16,628 nucleotides of DNA from Flavobacteriales bacterium (GCA_002696965.1 NZUB01000006.1:1-16628); one strand, 5' to 3'; numbered from the stretch's first letter, positions 1 through 8,087 are shown. The notes: generated by a model not told the origin, from the sequence alone. Numbers and translations: made by a program.

Positions 1-1
1 A

Positions 2-373
2 AAAACTAACAATAATATTCTAATCATAGATGTTTTTGGTATACTGAAGCACTTATATAAATATTCAAAAATTTCTTACATAGGCGGTGGATTTAACAAA
101 GGAATACATAACATAATAGAACCCGCAATACATGGCAATTTTTTATTATTTGGCCCAAAACACACAAGATTCTCAGAAGCAAATTATTTTATTAAACATC
201 AAATAGCTAAATCTATTAATAATCAATCACAATTTGAACATCAATTAAATTCGTTTATCAATAAAAAGCAAACTAAAACAAGCCGTTTACAAATTATATC
301 TAATTATCTAAATAAAAACAAACAAAATATAAGTGTCATTATAGATAAAATAAAAACTGTAATAGATGAATAA
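2..373 (+). CDS. waaA: 3-deoxy-D-manno-octulosonic acid (Kdo) transferase, C-terminal part (5' end outside window)
   Basis: The reading frame is open from the left edge to a TAA at 371-373, giving the last 123 residues of a protein whose start lies outside the window. The fragment contains SYIGGGFNKGIHNIIEPA followed by LLFGPKHTRFSEA. This matches the nucleotide-sugar-binding C-terminal half of WaaA/KdtA, the GT30 glycosyltransferase that adds Kdo to lipid A precursor at the inner membrane (family knowledge). The Gly-rich loop and the glutamate of the HNIIEPA segment are the conserved part. The last 40 or so residues are Lys/Asn-rich and poorly conserved in this family. No terminator is obvious in the 75 bases before the protease gene. 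Confidence 0.88.
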   Translation, partial: KTNNNILIIDVFGILKHLYKYSKISYIGGGFNKGIHNIIEPAIHGNFLLFGPKHTRFSEANYFIKHQIAKSINNQSQFEHQLNSFINKKQTKTSRLQIISNYLNKNKQNISVIIDKIKTVIDE

Positions 374-409
374 ATTTATTTATAGCTTCAGAATGATTGT
401 TCTTTTTTG

Positions 410-417
410 TATCTTTA
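410..417 (+). promoter_or_regulatory. possible -7 promoter element for the protease gene
   Basis: TATCTTTA resembles the Bacteroidota -7 consensus TAnnTTTG with one mismatch. It lies 31 bases before the protease ATG, so transcription could start near 421-424. No well-spaced -33 TTTG is seen, so the call is weak. Confidence 0.3.
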
Positions 418-448
418 GCTATGATAACATTTTAAAGTTTTTTGATAG

Positions 449-2884
449 ATGGTAAGAGTTTTATTTTTTACAATTTGTATATTTTATTTTAACAACATAT
501 CGGCTCAAGCAGATATTGTAGGTGGAGTAGATGCTGATATTCAAGACTATCCATACCAAGTAGCATTAGGTGGAGCTGGCTGGGGTGGCGGTTTTAGTCC
601 ATATTGTGGAGCATCAATAATAAATGAGTACTGGATTCTTACTGCTGCACATTGTGTACAGGGAGAATCAGCTAGCAGCACATCTATTAGGTGTGGAAGT
701 GATTCTGACTACGCTCAAGGAGGAACCATATATGATGCAGCTGAAATTATTTCACACCCAAATTATAATGCTAACACATATAATAATGATATTGCTCTTA
801 TTCGTCTAGAAGACCCTATCTCTTTCAACAACAACACACAACCAGTGATACTTATGTGTGATCAACAAGTGGCATTGGGCGTAGAAGATCCTGGACAAAT
901 GTCATGGATTACAGGATGGGGCAATACTGAAGGAACAACAAACTCATCACAATTACAAGTTGTAGATGTTCCAATTACCACACAATCTAATTACGGAGGA
1001 AATCAAATTGATGCAGATATGATTATGGCTGGATATCCCGATGGTGGTTACGACTCATGTCAGGGTGATAGTGGAGGGCCAATGGTAGTTCTAGCAGCAG
1101 ATGGTGAAACATTTTTACAATCTGGAGTTGTAAGCTGGGGCTATGGTTGTGCAGATGCTGGATACCCTGGAGTTTATGCTAGAGTATCATATTTTATTGA
1201 CTGGATATGTGAAAATACAAATGGAGCTGTGTGTCCAAATCAAAGTGCTTTTTGTGATGAAGATGCTGTTTTTGGCTGTACAGATAGTTCAGCTATCAAT
1301 TATAACTCAAATGCAACTGTCAATGACGGCTCATGCGAATATGCTTGTGACAATACTGTTGCATTAACATTACAATTAGATTGTTATGGAGAAGAAATAA
1401 GCTGGGAAATTACAAATGAAAATGGGGCTACTGTAGCTTCTGTAAGTGCTGGAACATACCCAGGTGGAAGTACATCTGCAACAATGGAAGAGGGAGGTAG
1501 TTTACAAGAAGAAGAGATCTGTTTAAGTGCAGGATGTTACACATTTACAATAACTGATAGTTACGGAGATGGGCTTGCTGGATCACAATGGTCATGTACA
1601 GTTGATGGAGCTCCCTTTTCAATGACTGATCAAGATGGAGCTCTTCTTTTTCAAGAGAACGATGCATTATTTGGAGACTGTGAATCACTTGGAGATGAAT
1701 CACTATATGACGGTCCATGTTCAGATTCATATAGTTTTTGTGTCAACATTGGAAACCCGATCTATGGATGTACAGATTCTGAAGCAGATAATTACAACCC
1801 TAATGCAAACATAAATGATAATTCATGTGAATATCTGGGATGTACAGACGATAATTATCTAGAATATGATGAAAATGCAAATATTGATGATGGATCATGT
1901 ATCAACTTAATAGTAGAGGGATGTATAGACGATAATGCAGATAATTACAATCCAAATGCTAATGTAGATGACGGATCATGTGAATATGCATATGAATGGA
2001 CTCCATGTAGTAATCAAATATGGTTTGAAGATTTTGAAAACTATAATACTGGTAATATAGACCCTCAATCATCTGATTGGTTTGGATGGGATAATACAAA
2101 TTCTGGTGCTGATATTAACACCCCTGGATTTTATTCTGGATCACAATCTATTTTTATTGAACAAGACGATGATGTAGTACATGAGTTTGGCGAATTAAAC
2201 AGTGGGTCTGGTGAACTAATTTTCTATGTAAATATACCTTCTAATAATAACTCTGGAGGCTATTTTAATGTGCTTCACGATTATAACGCTGCTGATTCAA
2301 ATTGGGCATTTGAAGTGTTTTTTGCATCTAATGAATCTGGTCAAGCATCATATATTTCTGCAGATACTGATGTGGAATTTGATGCTTCATATGATAAATG
2401 GGTAGAGATTAGACATGTTATAAATATAGACAATGATAATATCGATTTTTATTATGATGGAAATCTAATTCACTCTTGGGTTTTTAGTGATGGTTCAGCT
2501 GGTGCATCCAATGTATTAGGAGCATTAAATCTATATGGAGCATGTGCAGGAAACAATTGTATTGCATCTATGCAAGTTGATAATATCGAGTTATGTGGTA
2601 ACTTTGGGAACAGCAATACTAATCTTACTGAAAATATTTCACCAACTTGGTTCATACACCCAAACCCAAATAATGGGGATTTTGAAGTTGTAATAAATCA
2701 AAATTTAAACAATATATATTTAGAGGGGTATAATATAGTAGGTGAAAAAATTTACACTAAATTAATTAACATGTCTCATCCTAATCAAAAATATAGTATT
2801 AATCTTAATCAACCTCCGGGAACTTATATTTTAAGTATTTATGCTGACGAATACAAGGATGAAAAAATTATTATTATTAAATAA
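449..2884 (+). CDS. secreted trypsin-like (S1) serine protease with Cys repeats, lectin-like domain and T9SS sorting domain
   Basis: This 811-residue protein has a signal peptide (residues 1 to about 20) and then IVGG at 23-26, the classical S1 activation site. The catalytic triad is visible: His68 (LTAAHC), Asp114 (NNDIALI) and Ser208 (GDSGGP). Asp202, six residues before the Ser, predicts trypsin-like cleavage after Lys/Arg. Four 21-23 residue Cys modules (GCTD...NYNPNA...DDGSCEY type) lie at 276-298, 440-462, 464-484 and 491-513. A Cys-containing beta-rich segment (about 303-411, with TDSYGDGLAG) lies between the first and second. Residues 525-716 look like a concanavalin/LamG-type domain (FEDFENY start, DNIELC end). 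Residues about 734-811 (HPNPNNGDFEV ... GTYILSIYADE ... KIIIIK) are a type A T9SS C-terminal domain, so export past the outer membrane is expected. ATG 449 directly precedes the signal peptide. The natural substrate is unknown. Confidence 0.93.
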   Translation: MVRVLFFTICIFYFNNISAQADIVGGVDADIQDYPYQVALGGAGWGGGFSPYCGASIINEYWILTAAHCVQGESASSTSIRCGSDSDYAQGGTIYDAAEIISHPNYNANTYNNDIALIRLEDPISFNNNTQPVILMCDQQVALGVEDPGQMSWITGWGNTEGTTNSSQLQVVDVPITTQSNYGGNQIDADMIMAGYPDGGYDSCQGDSGGPMVVLAADGETFLQSGVVSWGYGCADAGYPGVYARVSYFIDWICENTNGAVCPNQSAFCDEDAVFGCTDSSAINYNSNATVNDGSCEYACDNTVALTLQLDCYGEEISWEITNENGATVASVSAGTYPGGSTSATMEEGGSLQEEEICLSAGCYTFTITDSYGDGLAGSQWSCTVDGAPFSMTDQDGALLFQENDALFGDCESLGDESLYDGPCSDSYSFCVNIGNPIYGCTDSEADNYNPNANINDNSCEYLGCTDDNYLEYDENANIDDGSCINLIVEGCIDDNADNYNPNANVDDGSCEYAYEWTPCSNQIWFEDFENYNTGNIDPQSSDWFGWDNTNSGADINTPGFYSGSQSIFIEQDDDVVHEFGELNSGSGELIFYVNIPSNNNSGGYFNVLHDYNAADSNWAFEVFFASNESGQASYISADTDVEFDASYDKWVEIRHVINIDNDNIDFYYDGNLIHSWVFSDGSAGASNVLGALNLYGACAGNNCIASMQVDNIELCGNFGNSNTNLTENISPTWFIHPNPNNGDFEVVINQNLNNIYLEGYNIVGEKIYTKLINMSHPNQKYSINLNQPPGTYILSIYADEYKDEKIIIIK

Positions 2885-2898
2885 TTTGAATTGAAATG

Positions 2899-2936
2899 TA
2901 GAGGTGGTGATGAAAATTTAACCGCCTCTAATTTTT
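2899..2936 (+). terminator. intrinsic terminator between convergent protease and miaE genes
   Basis: A 10-bp stem (2899-2908 with 2921-2930, TAGAGGTGGT/ACCGCCTCTA, one G-U pair) with a 12-base loop is followed by A and TTTTT. It sits 14 bases after the protease stop and just before the convergent miaE stop. It serves the plus strand best. On the minus strand the U-run is poor. Confidence 0.8.
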
Positions 2937-2938
2937 AG

Positions 2939-3520
2939 TTAATGCATTCTATCTCCCCTGATTTTTATTGTTTTAAAAATCTCTACTTCATAATTCAAAT
3001 AATCTTGCCATCTTTGATCAACATATGATTTGTCTTTATAAATTCTAGCTAAATCCATAAACAATCTATAATGACCTGCTTCCGATATCATAAAACTATG
3101 ATAAAATTTTTTCAAATATGAATCTTCTAACTCTAAAGAAAGTAATCTGAAACGCTCACAACTTCTAGCTTCAATTAAAGCATTGGTTAATAATTTCTCT
3201 ACAAGTACATCCTCCCTTTTGCCTTGTCTTTTTTGGAAATTTAATAAAGCATTCACGTATTCATCTTTTCTTGGAAAACCTAATTGAAAACCTCTATTAT
3301 ATATTTCTTTTAAAACCATAGAGAAATGACTCCATTCTTCAGAAACAATTGGAGTTAACGCTTCTACTATTGGCTTTAAATCTGGATATACAACTATTAA
3401 AGAAATACATGAAGTGGCGGCTTTTTGCTCACAATATGCATGATCTGTTAGTATTTCACTTATGTTTTTTTCTGCTAAATTTACCCATCTTGGATCAGTA
3501 GCTAGTTTTAGATTTAACAT
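2939..3520 (-). CDS. miaE: tRNA-(ms2io6A)-hydroxylase (MiaE family diiron protein)
   Basis: The 193-residue protein matches MiaE, a ferritin-like non-haem diiron monooxygenase that hydroxylates the isopentenyl group of ms2i6A at position 37 of tRNAs reading U-starting codons (family knowledge). Carboxylate/His pairs suited to the diiron site are visible: DHAYCEQKAA (Glu31), EEWSH (Glu61/62, His65), EARSCERF (Glu117, Glu122) and SEAGHY (Glu147, His150). Length is normal and there is no signal peptide, so it acts in the cytoplasm. ATG at 3520 begins MLNLKLATDPRWV, which fits family starts. It is transcribed alone, divergent from the lipoprotein run and convergent with the protease. MiaE needs oxygen, which fits an aerobic organism. 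No partner MiaA or MiaB is in the window. Confidence 0.9.
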   Translation of the reverse strand: MLNLKLATDPRWVNLAEKNISEILTDHAYCEQKAATSCISLIVVYPDLKPIVEALTPIVSEEWSHFSMVLKEIYNRGFQLGFPRKDEYVNALLNFQKRQGKREDVLVEKLLTNALIEARSCERFRLLSLELEDSYLKKFYHSFMISEAGHYRLFMDLARIYKDKSYVDQRWQDYLNYEVEIFKTIKIRGDRMH

Positions 3521-3551
3521 GATGCAAAAAATATTTATTATTGAAAGTAAC

Positions 3552-3559
3552 TATATTTG
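3552..3559 (+). promoter_or_regulatory. -7 promoter element of the lipoprotein/nuclease operon
   Basis: TATATTTG is a perfect match to the Bacteroidota -7 consensus TAnnTTTG, in the 121-base divergent region before the lipoprotein genes. A start near 3564-3566 would leave a leader of about 75 bases. No clear -33 TTTG is seen about 19 bases upstream. Confidence 0.5.
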
Positions 3560-3641
3560 TTATTATACACTAGTCATATATGTAAAAAACTAATTTGGGC
3601 ACCGCATAATATTACTGAATAGTTTAAAAAAAACAGATTTG

Positions 3642-4409
3642 ATGATGAGATTTCTAATAAAAAATAGATTATTAATAGGATTATCTACAATACTTTTTCT
3701 ATATATAATTCAGGGATGTCAAGAGACGATATATGGATGCACATATACAAATGCATGTAATTATAATCCAGAAGCAACTATAGATGATGCTTCATGCGAT
3801 TACGAAATGTGTATTGGATGCACTAATTCCTATGCATGTAACTATAATCCAGAAGCAACTATAGATGATGCTTCATGTGAATATGCATTAGACAATTTAG
3901 AACCTTGGCAATTAGCATGGTGGGATTGTGATGGTAATTTTATCGATCATAGAACACAATATATAGGCGAGTGGGAATTTCATGTGGAAAGATATATTGA
4001 TTATGATGCAGACGGTACAAAAGATTATGATTATTATCAATTTTATATAGATAGTATTACATATAGTGACATGCAGGAACTAGGTGAGTGGAACAATCAA
4101 ATAGAAATCCCTTTTAACTGGAATAATGATACTTGGACCTTTCGTGTTAATGAATTTGGAGAATTACAAGCTGAAGAATGGGGAATGTCAGATTTTGAAA
4201 ATATTGCACTATTTAGTTATTATAGTTTAGATAATGATTTTAATAATTTTTTAGAAATGGATATATCAAACTATTATCAGAGCCCTACAATCACTAATGA
4301 TAGTTTATTATATATGAATGTATCACAAAGTTTCTGGACATGGATGCCAGGGATGCAAGGGGAAGAAAATCATTTCATCTATTATATATATGCTAAAAAA
4401 TTAAACTAA
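3642..4409 (+). CDS. lipoprotein with two Cys (NYNPEA) repeats, first of a tandem paralogous pair
   Basis: I do not recognise a named family for the main body. The first in-frame codon at 3639 is TTG and ATG codons follow at 3642 and 3645; I choose 3642. A signal peptide ends in the lipobox IIQGC, so the mature protein should be lipidated and membrane-anchored. Two 27-residue units follow directly (GCTYTNACNYNPEA..., GCTNSYACNYNPEA...), each with four Cys including an Asp-Asp-Ala-Ser-Cys end. They are the same module type as in the protease at 449-2884. The remaining 180 or so residues start with EPWQLAWWDCDGNF and QYIGEWEF, are rich in aromatic and acidic residues, and look all-beta, possibly lipocalin-like (inference). 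The next gene starts two bases after the stop and encodes a shorter paralog. Confidence 0.85.
   Translation: MMRFLIKNRLLIGLSTILFLYIIQGCQETIYGCTYTNACNYNPEATIDDASCDYEMCIGCTNSYACNYNPEATIDDASCEYALDNLEPWQLAWWDCDGNFIDHRTQYIGEWEFHVERYIDYDADGTKDYDYYQFYIDSITYSDMQELGEWNNQIEIPFNWNNDTWTFRVNEFGELQAEEWGMSDFENIALFSYYSLDNDFNNFLEMDISNYYQSPTITNDSLLYMNVSQSFWTWMPGMQGEENHFIYYIYAKKLN
3751..3880 (+). repeat. near-identical tandem direct repeat within the lipoprotein gene
   Basis: Two 49-base copies (3751-3799 and 3832-3880) differ at only two positions and are offset by 81 bases (27 codons). They encode the two copies of the ACNYNPEATIDDASC module. Such DNA-level identity implies a recent duplication or gene conversion. 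The related modules in the neighbouring genes are similar only as protein. Confidence 0.85.
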
Positions 4410-4411
4410 AT

Positions 4412-4993
4412 ATGAAAAAAGCCATTTTAATTTTATGTGTTTTTATAGGATGTGAAAATATTGAGACAGGCTGTATATATCCTGATGCATGTAATTATAA
4501 TTCTGATGCATTAGAAGATGATGGGAGTTGTGAATATGAAAGTTGCGCAGGCTGCTTAGACACAAATGCATGTAATTATAATCCTGCATCTATAATTGAA
4601 AACAATACAACTTGCGTTTATCCTGAACCTTGGTTTGATTGTAACGGTATAAGTATTTTAAATCAGTATGTTGGCGAATGGTTATTTACTCGTATTTCAG
4701 GTTATTCTAATCCCTATGAATCTGGATCTAATGAAATAACTTATACCGGTATAATTAGCTTAGGCACTAATTTTAATAAACTTTATATTAGTACAAATCA
4801 ATATAGCAATGGAGAGTTATTACTAGAAGAGTTCTTGGTTAATGAAAATGGTGAAATTGAAGACTTTCAATATATATATTATTATAATTTTAATGGGTAC
4901 TTTACTGGGGACTCACTAGTTTACTTAACCGGAGCAAATGGATCTCCTTTCCAACAATCATACTTTACCTGCTATGGACAAAAAATAAATTAA
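4412..4993 (+). CDS. lipoprotein with two Cys repeats, second of the paralogous pair
   Basis: This 193-residue protein begins MKKAILILCVFIGCEN, a short signal peptide with lipobox VFIGC. Two Cys modules follow (GCIYPDACNYNSDA...DDGSCEY and GCLDTNACNYNPAS...TTC). The second is degenerate at its end. The body begins with EPWFDCNG and QYVGEWLF, parallel to EPWQLAWWDCDG and QYIGEWEF in the preceding gene, and both proteins end in a short Lys-hydrophobic-Asn tail (KKLN, QKIN). The pair therefore arose by duplication, with the second copy shorter. No catalytic motif is seen, so the function is unknown; a surface binding or structural role is only a guess. It starts two bases after the previous stop and ends three bases before the next ATG, so co-transcription is very likely. 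Confidence 0.85.
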   Translation: MKKAILILCVFIGCENIETGCIYPDACNYNSDALEDDGSCEYESCAGCLDTNACNYNPASIIENNTTCVYPEPWFDCNGISILNQYVGEWLFTRISGYSNPYESGSNEITYTGIISLGTNFNKLYISTNQYSNGELLLEEFLVNENGEIEDFQYIYYYNFNGYFTGDSLVYLTGANGSPFQQSYFTCYGQKIN

Positions 4994-4996
4994 ATC

Positions 4997-5560
4997 ATGA
5001 AGAAAATTTTAAAAATCATTATCATTATTTTAATAATTATACCTTTATTTTTTTTCTCAATAGTACTTTTTGATAGTGGCACAATAGAGTACGAAGAAAC
5101 AATTAATATTGAAGCCTCTACAAATACTCTAGATGCTTTTATTGGCAATATATATAATATGAAAAAATATATGGACGGAGATTTTGATATTGTTTTAATA
5201 AAAGGAGAGCATACAAAAGCAAATGCTATATATAACATTATATGGAAAATGGATTCGGATTCGATGACTATGAAAGCCACATTGTTAAATAATAATTTAC
5301 CTGATAGTATCTCATACCTCTATGAGTCAAATGGAGTAAAAAACACTATGACACAAAAACATCATCCAATATCTCATACTCAAACCTTAATTGTTAATAA
5401 ACAAAAATTTGAATTCTACGGTTTAATGAAAATTCTAACCTTTCTTAATATAAAAGGATTTCAACTAAGTGATTTTCAAAATCAAAGTCGCATTTATCTC
5501 GAAGAATTTAAACTATTTATTGAAAATGAAACTATAAACAACTTACCTATTGAATCTTAA
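4997..5560 (+). CDS. membrane-anchored SRPBCC (polyketide cyclase/START-like) protein
   Basis: The 187-residue protein has one strongly hydrophobic N-terminal segment (residues about 4-25, KILKIIIIILIIIPLFFFSI) and then a soluble domain. YEETINIEASTNTLDAFIGNIYNMKKYMDG resembles the opening of SRPBCC domains, where a first strand (I-I-A-p) is followed by a helix holding a 'sv-N-M-kkW' pattern. About 140 more residues with alternating strands would complete the helix-grip fold. The segment probably acts as a signal anchor and holds the domain on the periplasmic face (inference). No ligand can be deduced. It lies between the lipoproteins and the nuclease-like gene with gaps of a few bases. A second, soluble SRPBCC protein occurs in the operon at 12435-12893 but the two are not closely similar. 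Confidence 0.62.
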   Translation: MKKILKIIIIILIIIPLFFFSIVLFDSGTIEYEETINIEASTNTLDAFIGNIYNMKKYMDGDFDIVLIKGEHTKANAIYNIIWKMDSDSMTMKATLLNNNLPDSISYLYESNGVKNTMTQKHHPISHTQTLIVNKQKFEFYGLMKILTFLNIKGFQLSDFQNQSRIYLEEFKLFIENETINNLPIES

Positions 5561-5569
5561 TTGACTAAT

Positions 5570-7195
5570 ATGAAAAAATTTATACTCATTATTTTTTATA
5601 TGCCTTTATTTACTTATTCACAATCTAATCAAATATATATCGATGGTTATTTTGAAGACTGGGTTAATATAAATAATTACGCAGATCCAAATGACAATAT
5701 TGAATCTGGTGTTGATTTTATCAATATATCTGTCACTAATGATGATAAATACCTATATATTAAATTTGAAACTAATGAAGAAATTGATTTATCTGATGGA
5801 AATTACGACATAGAACTTTTACTAGATACTGATAACAATAACATAACTGGTTGGAGCCCTGGTTTCAATGATAATATTGGAGCTGAAATCGGCATTATGT
5901 TTAACCAAAGATTTTTCTGGTATAATGTCCCTGAAACAGATTTACAATTGTCTCTTTACGATATGGATATATACCCAGCTCCGACCGTTACATCAAATCA
6001 ATTTGAGATTGCTATCGCATTAGACTCTGAATATGAAGAACAACTATTATTTCCTAATTCTGAAATTAAAATCCAATTAACAGACTGGGTATCCAACGAT
6101 AAAATTCCTAATAATAACTCGGAAATTATTTACACAATACAGTCAAATAATCAAAGTTATTCCCAAATACAAATTCCAAAAACAAACAACGATTTAATCA
6201 GACTGACTGCATATAATGTTTTAAATAATGGATTTAACAATGAAGAAAGAATGGAGGGCTTAAAAAATATTTTACAATCTTTGAATTCAGATATATTTGC
6301 ATTTTCTGAATGTGGTAATACAACTACGCAATCTATAAAAAATATATTAGACGAAATACTAAATTTAAATACTGAATTAGGTTGGTTTGTCGTAAAAAAA
6401 GATGGGGATGATTTAATTATAGCATCAAAATTCCCTATTTCGGCACACTGGCCCAGTGAAGATAGTGGTATCAAAAAAATGCATCCATGCTTAATTGATT
6501 TACCTGACAATCTATATGCTCAAGACTTATTAGTTGTCAATGCACATATGAGTTGCTGTGGAAGTGATTCATTAAGACAAATACAAGCAGATGATTTTGT
6601 GAATTTTATTTTAGATGCCAAATCTGAAGGAGGTATAATAGATTTAGCAGAAAGCACACCCTTTGTTTTATGTGGAGATTTAAACTTAGTGGGTTATTCT
6701 CAACAACTTACCACCCTAATTACTGGCGAGATTATAAACACATCTCTATTTGGTCAAGGAGGTGGAATGAATTGGGCTGATAATAACTTAAAAGATCAGG
6801 TTTGTTGGAACACAGAACAACCACTTTCATATACTTGGAGAGACATATCACCAAATGAAGGTATCCCCGGAAGTTATCCACATGGAAGATTAGATTTTAT
6901 TATATTTTCTGATGATGTTATGTATGCAGAAAAATCCTTTTCCATTGACACAGAATTAATGAGTCAACAAATATTAAATACAAACAATTTATTTATAGAT
7001 GACTCAAAAGCTTCTGATCATCTTGCAATTACTACAGATTTTTCTCTCCCTAATTTATTGTCCAATCATCCCAATAAGCTTGAAAAAAAAAAAATAAATC
7101 ATTTTGATATATTAGGTAAGGATAGTAATCATAGAAATTTTATAATCGAAATCTATGATAACGGAGAGATTGAAAAAAAATATTTTATAAAATAA
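5570..7195 (+). CDS. secreted endonuclease/exonuclease/phosphatase-family enzyme with N-terminal CBM9-like domain
   Basis: The start is ATG 5570, nine bases after the preceding stop. An in-frame TTG at 5561 would only add three residues before the signal peptide (residues 1-17, ending FTYSQ). Residues 21-190 (IYIDGYFEDW..., LYIKFETNEE, IELLLDTDNN) resemble CBM9/DOMON-like sugar- or ligand-binding domains. Residues 209-491 carry the EEP hydrolase motifs in order: Asn216 (LTAYNVLN), Glu247 (FSECG), His326 (NAHMSCCG), Asp370/Asn372 (CGDLNLVG), Asp442 (HGRLDFI) and Asp483-His484 (ASDHLA). All metal and catalytic positions of a Mg-dependent phosphodiesterase are therefore present. It could be an extracellular DNase/RNase, phosphatase or sphingomyelinase-type enzyme; the sequence does not decide. 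The last 35 residues form a short tail similar to that of the propeller at 8134-9069, probably a T9SS-type tag. Confidence 0.85.
   Translation: MKKFILIIFYMPLFTYSQSNQIYIDGYFEDWVNINNYADPNDNIESGVDFINISVTNDDKYLYIKFETNEEIDLSDGNYDIELLLDTDNNNITGWSPGFNDNIGAEIGIMFNQRFFWYNVPETDLQLSLYDMDIYPAPTVTSNQFEIAIALDSEYEEQLLFPNSEIKIQLTDWVSNDKIPNNNSEIIYTIQSNNQSYSQIQIPKTNNDLIRLTAYNVLNNGFNNEERMEGLKNILQSLNSDIFAFSECGNTTTQSIKNILDEILNLNTELGWFVVKKDGDDLIIASKFPISAHWPSEDSGIKKMHPCLIDLPDNLYAQDLLVVNAHMSCCGSDSLRQIQADDFVNFILDAKSEGGIIDLAESTPFVLCGDLNLVGYSQQLTTLITGEIINTSLFGQGGGMNWADNNLKDQVCWNTEQPLSYTWRDISPNEGIPGSYPHGRLDFIIFSDDVMYAEKSFSIDTELMSQQILNTNNLFIDDSKASDHLAITTDFSLPNLLSNHPNKLEKKKINHFDILGKDSNHRNFIIEIYDNGEIEKKYFIK
7083..7094 (+). 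repeat. 12-A homopolymer inside the EEP-family coding region
   Basis: Twelve consecutive A residues encode the Glu-Lys-Lys-Lys-Ile linker just before the C-terminal tail of the secreted enzyme. A slip of one base would leave the catalytic domain intact and remove only the tail. Confidence 0.8.
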
Positions 7196-7197
7196 GG

Positions 7198-7803
7198 ATG
7201 TTGTTTGATGACACATATAAAGAGATAAAAAACAAAACTAGTGGTATCTATAGAGAACGAGGGAGTAAATTTATATCCCATGCGTTTCGAATATATAGTG
7301 AAGATGAAGCAAAATTAAAATTAAATGAAATTAAAAAATCTGAACCATCTGCAAATCATTATTGCTATGCCTATGTGCTGCACCCTGACAAATCGAACTA
7401 TAGAATGAATGATGATGGAGAACCACAATCAACAGCAGGAAAACAAATTTTCAAACAAATTCAAAAGTTTCAATTAACAAATATTTTAATTGTCGTAATA
7501 CGTTATTTTGGAGGAACAAAGCTCGGTATTCCTGGTCTAATTAGATCCTACAGTACTGCAACACTACTAGCACTTGAAGATGCTAAAATAATAATTAAAA
7601 ATATCGAAGAAAAATACCAAGTTAATTTCAAATATACCGAAATGAATAAAGTGATGAAGATAATGAAAGAACATGGTTTACAAATTTTAAAAAAAGAATT
7701 TACATCAAATTGTAAATTGATTTTTTTAGTTCCTAAAAATAAATCTGCCATCATTTTAAAAAAAATAAAAGAAAATCATAAATTAACAATATCCTATTTA
7801 TGA
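7198..7803 (+). CDS. yigZ: YigZ/IMPACT family protein (UPF0029)
   Basis: The 201-residue protein carries both signature stretches of the YigZ/IMPACT family: NDDGEPQSTAGKQI (residues 71-84) and VIRYFGGTKLGIPGLIRSY (100-118). These fall in the N-terminal UPF0029 domain. The C-terminal part (about 135-201) corresponds to the ferredoxin-like DUF1949 region. Members are linked to translation or stress-response regulation, but the biochemical role of bacterial YigZ is poorly defined (family knowledge). It is cytoplasmic with no signal peptide. ATG 7198 lies two bases after the EEP stop, and its own stop overlaps the next start (ATGA, 7800-7803), so it is translated as part of the run. It seems functionally unrelated to the secreted neighbours. 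Confidence 0.92.
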   Translation: MLFDDTYKEIKNKTSGIYRERGSKFISHAFRIYSEDEAKLKLNEIKKSEPSANHYCYAYVLHPDKSNYRMNDDGEPQSTAGKQIFKQIQKFQLTNILIVVIRYFGGTKLGIPGLIRSYSTATLLALEDAKIIIKNIEEKYQVNFKYTEMNKVMKIMKEHGLQILKKEFTSNCKLIFLVPKNKSAIILKKIKENHKLTISYL

Positions 7804-8087
7804 GTTTTATGCAGTTAAAAGACTATTTTAGATTATTAGCTTTTTTAGAGGGCTTATCATATATATTATTACTATTTATTGCCATGCCTTTAAAATATAT
7901 TGGAGGGAATGAAATACTAGTAAAAATACTTGGCATGCCACATGGTATTCTATTTATTTTGTATGTTATTTCATGTGTATTGTTAAAATCTAAGATGAAA
8001 TGGGATACCATAACAACTTTTATTTTATTATCTGCTTCTATTATCCCATTTGGGACATTCTATGTTGATTATAAATATCTAAAATAG
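7800..8087 (+). CDS. DUF3817 family small integral membrane protein
   Basis: The 95-residue protein has three hydrophobic segments (about 10-30, 43-63 and 71-88). FRLLAFLEGLSYILLLFIAMPLKY and ILGMPHGILFILY are typical of DUF3817 (YdzA-like) membrane proteins, with the conserved EG near the end of the first helix and the PHG between helices. The function of the family is unknown. The start ATG overlaps the yigZ stop as ATGA, which suggests translational coupling. An internal ATG at 7809 is possible but the overlap favours 7800. Confidence 0.82.
   Translation: MSFMQLKDYFRLLAFLEGLSYILLLFIAMPLKYIGGNEILVKILGMPHGILFILYVISCVLLKSKMKWDTITTFILLSASIIPFGTFYVDYKYLK

Noticed and set aside
276..448. Possible small gene or leader peptide before the protease (ATG ATA ACA TTT TAA at 421-435)
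   Set aside because: Only four codons and probably at the transcription start; nothing supports translation.
1274..1987. CRISPR-like spacing of the Cys-module repeats in the protease gene
   Set aside because: The repeats are protein-level modules in one reading frame with variable DNA and no identical direct repeats or spacers.
3560..3641. Possible small RNA or regulatory element between miaE and the lipoprotein operon
   Set aside because: No stable hairpin or conserved motif beyond the -7 element could be seen.
4990..5280. 96-codon hydrophobic minus-strand frame opposite the membrane-anchored SRPBCC gene
   Set aside because: The hydrophobicity mirrors the AT-rich codons of the plus-strand gene. 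The plus frame has the better start, operon spacing and domain pattern.
6157..6510. 117-codon minus-strand open frame inside the EEP-family gene
   Set aside because: It is fully contained within a coding region with intact catalytic motifs; it is a shadow frame caused by codon bias.
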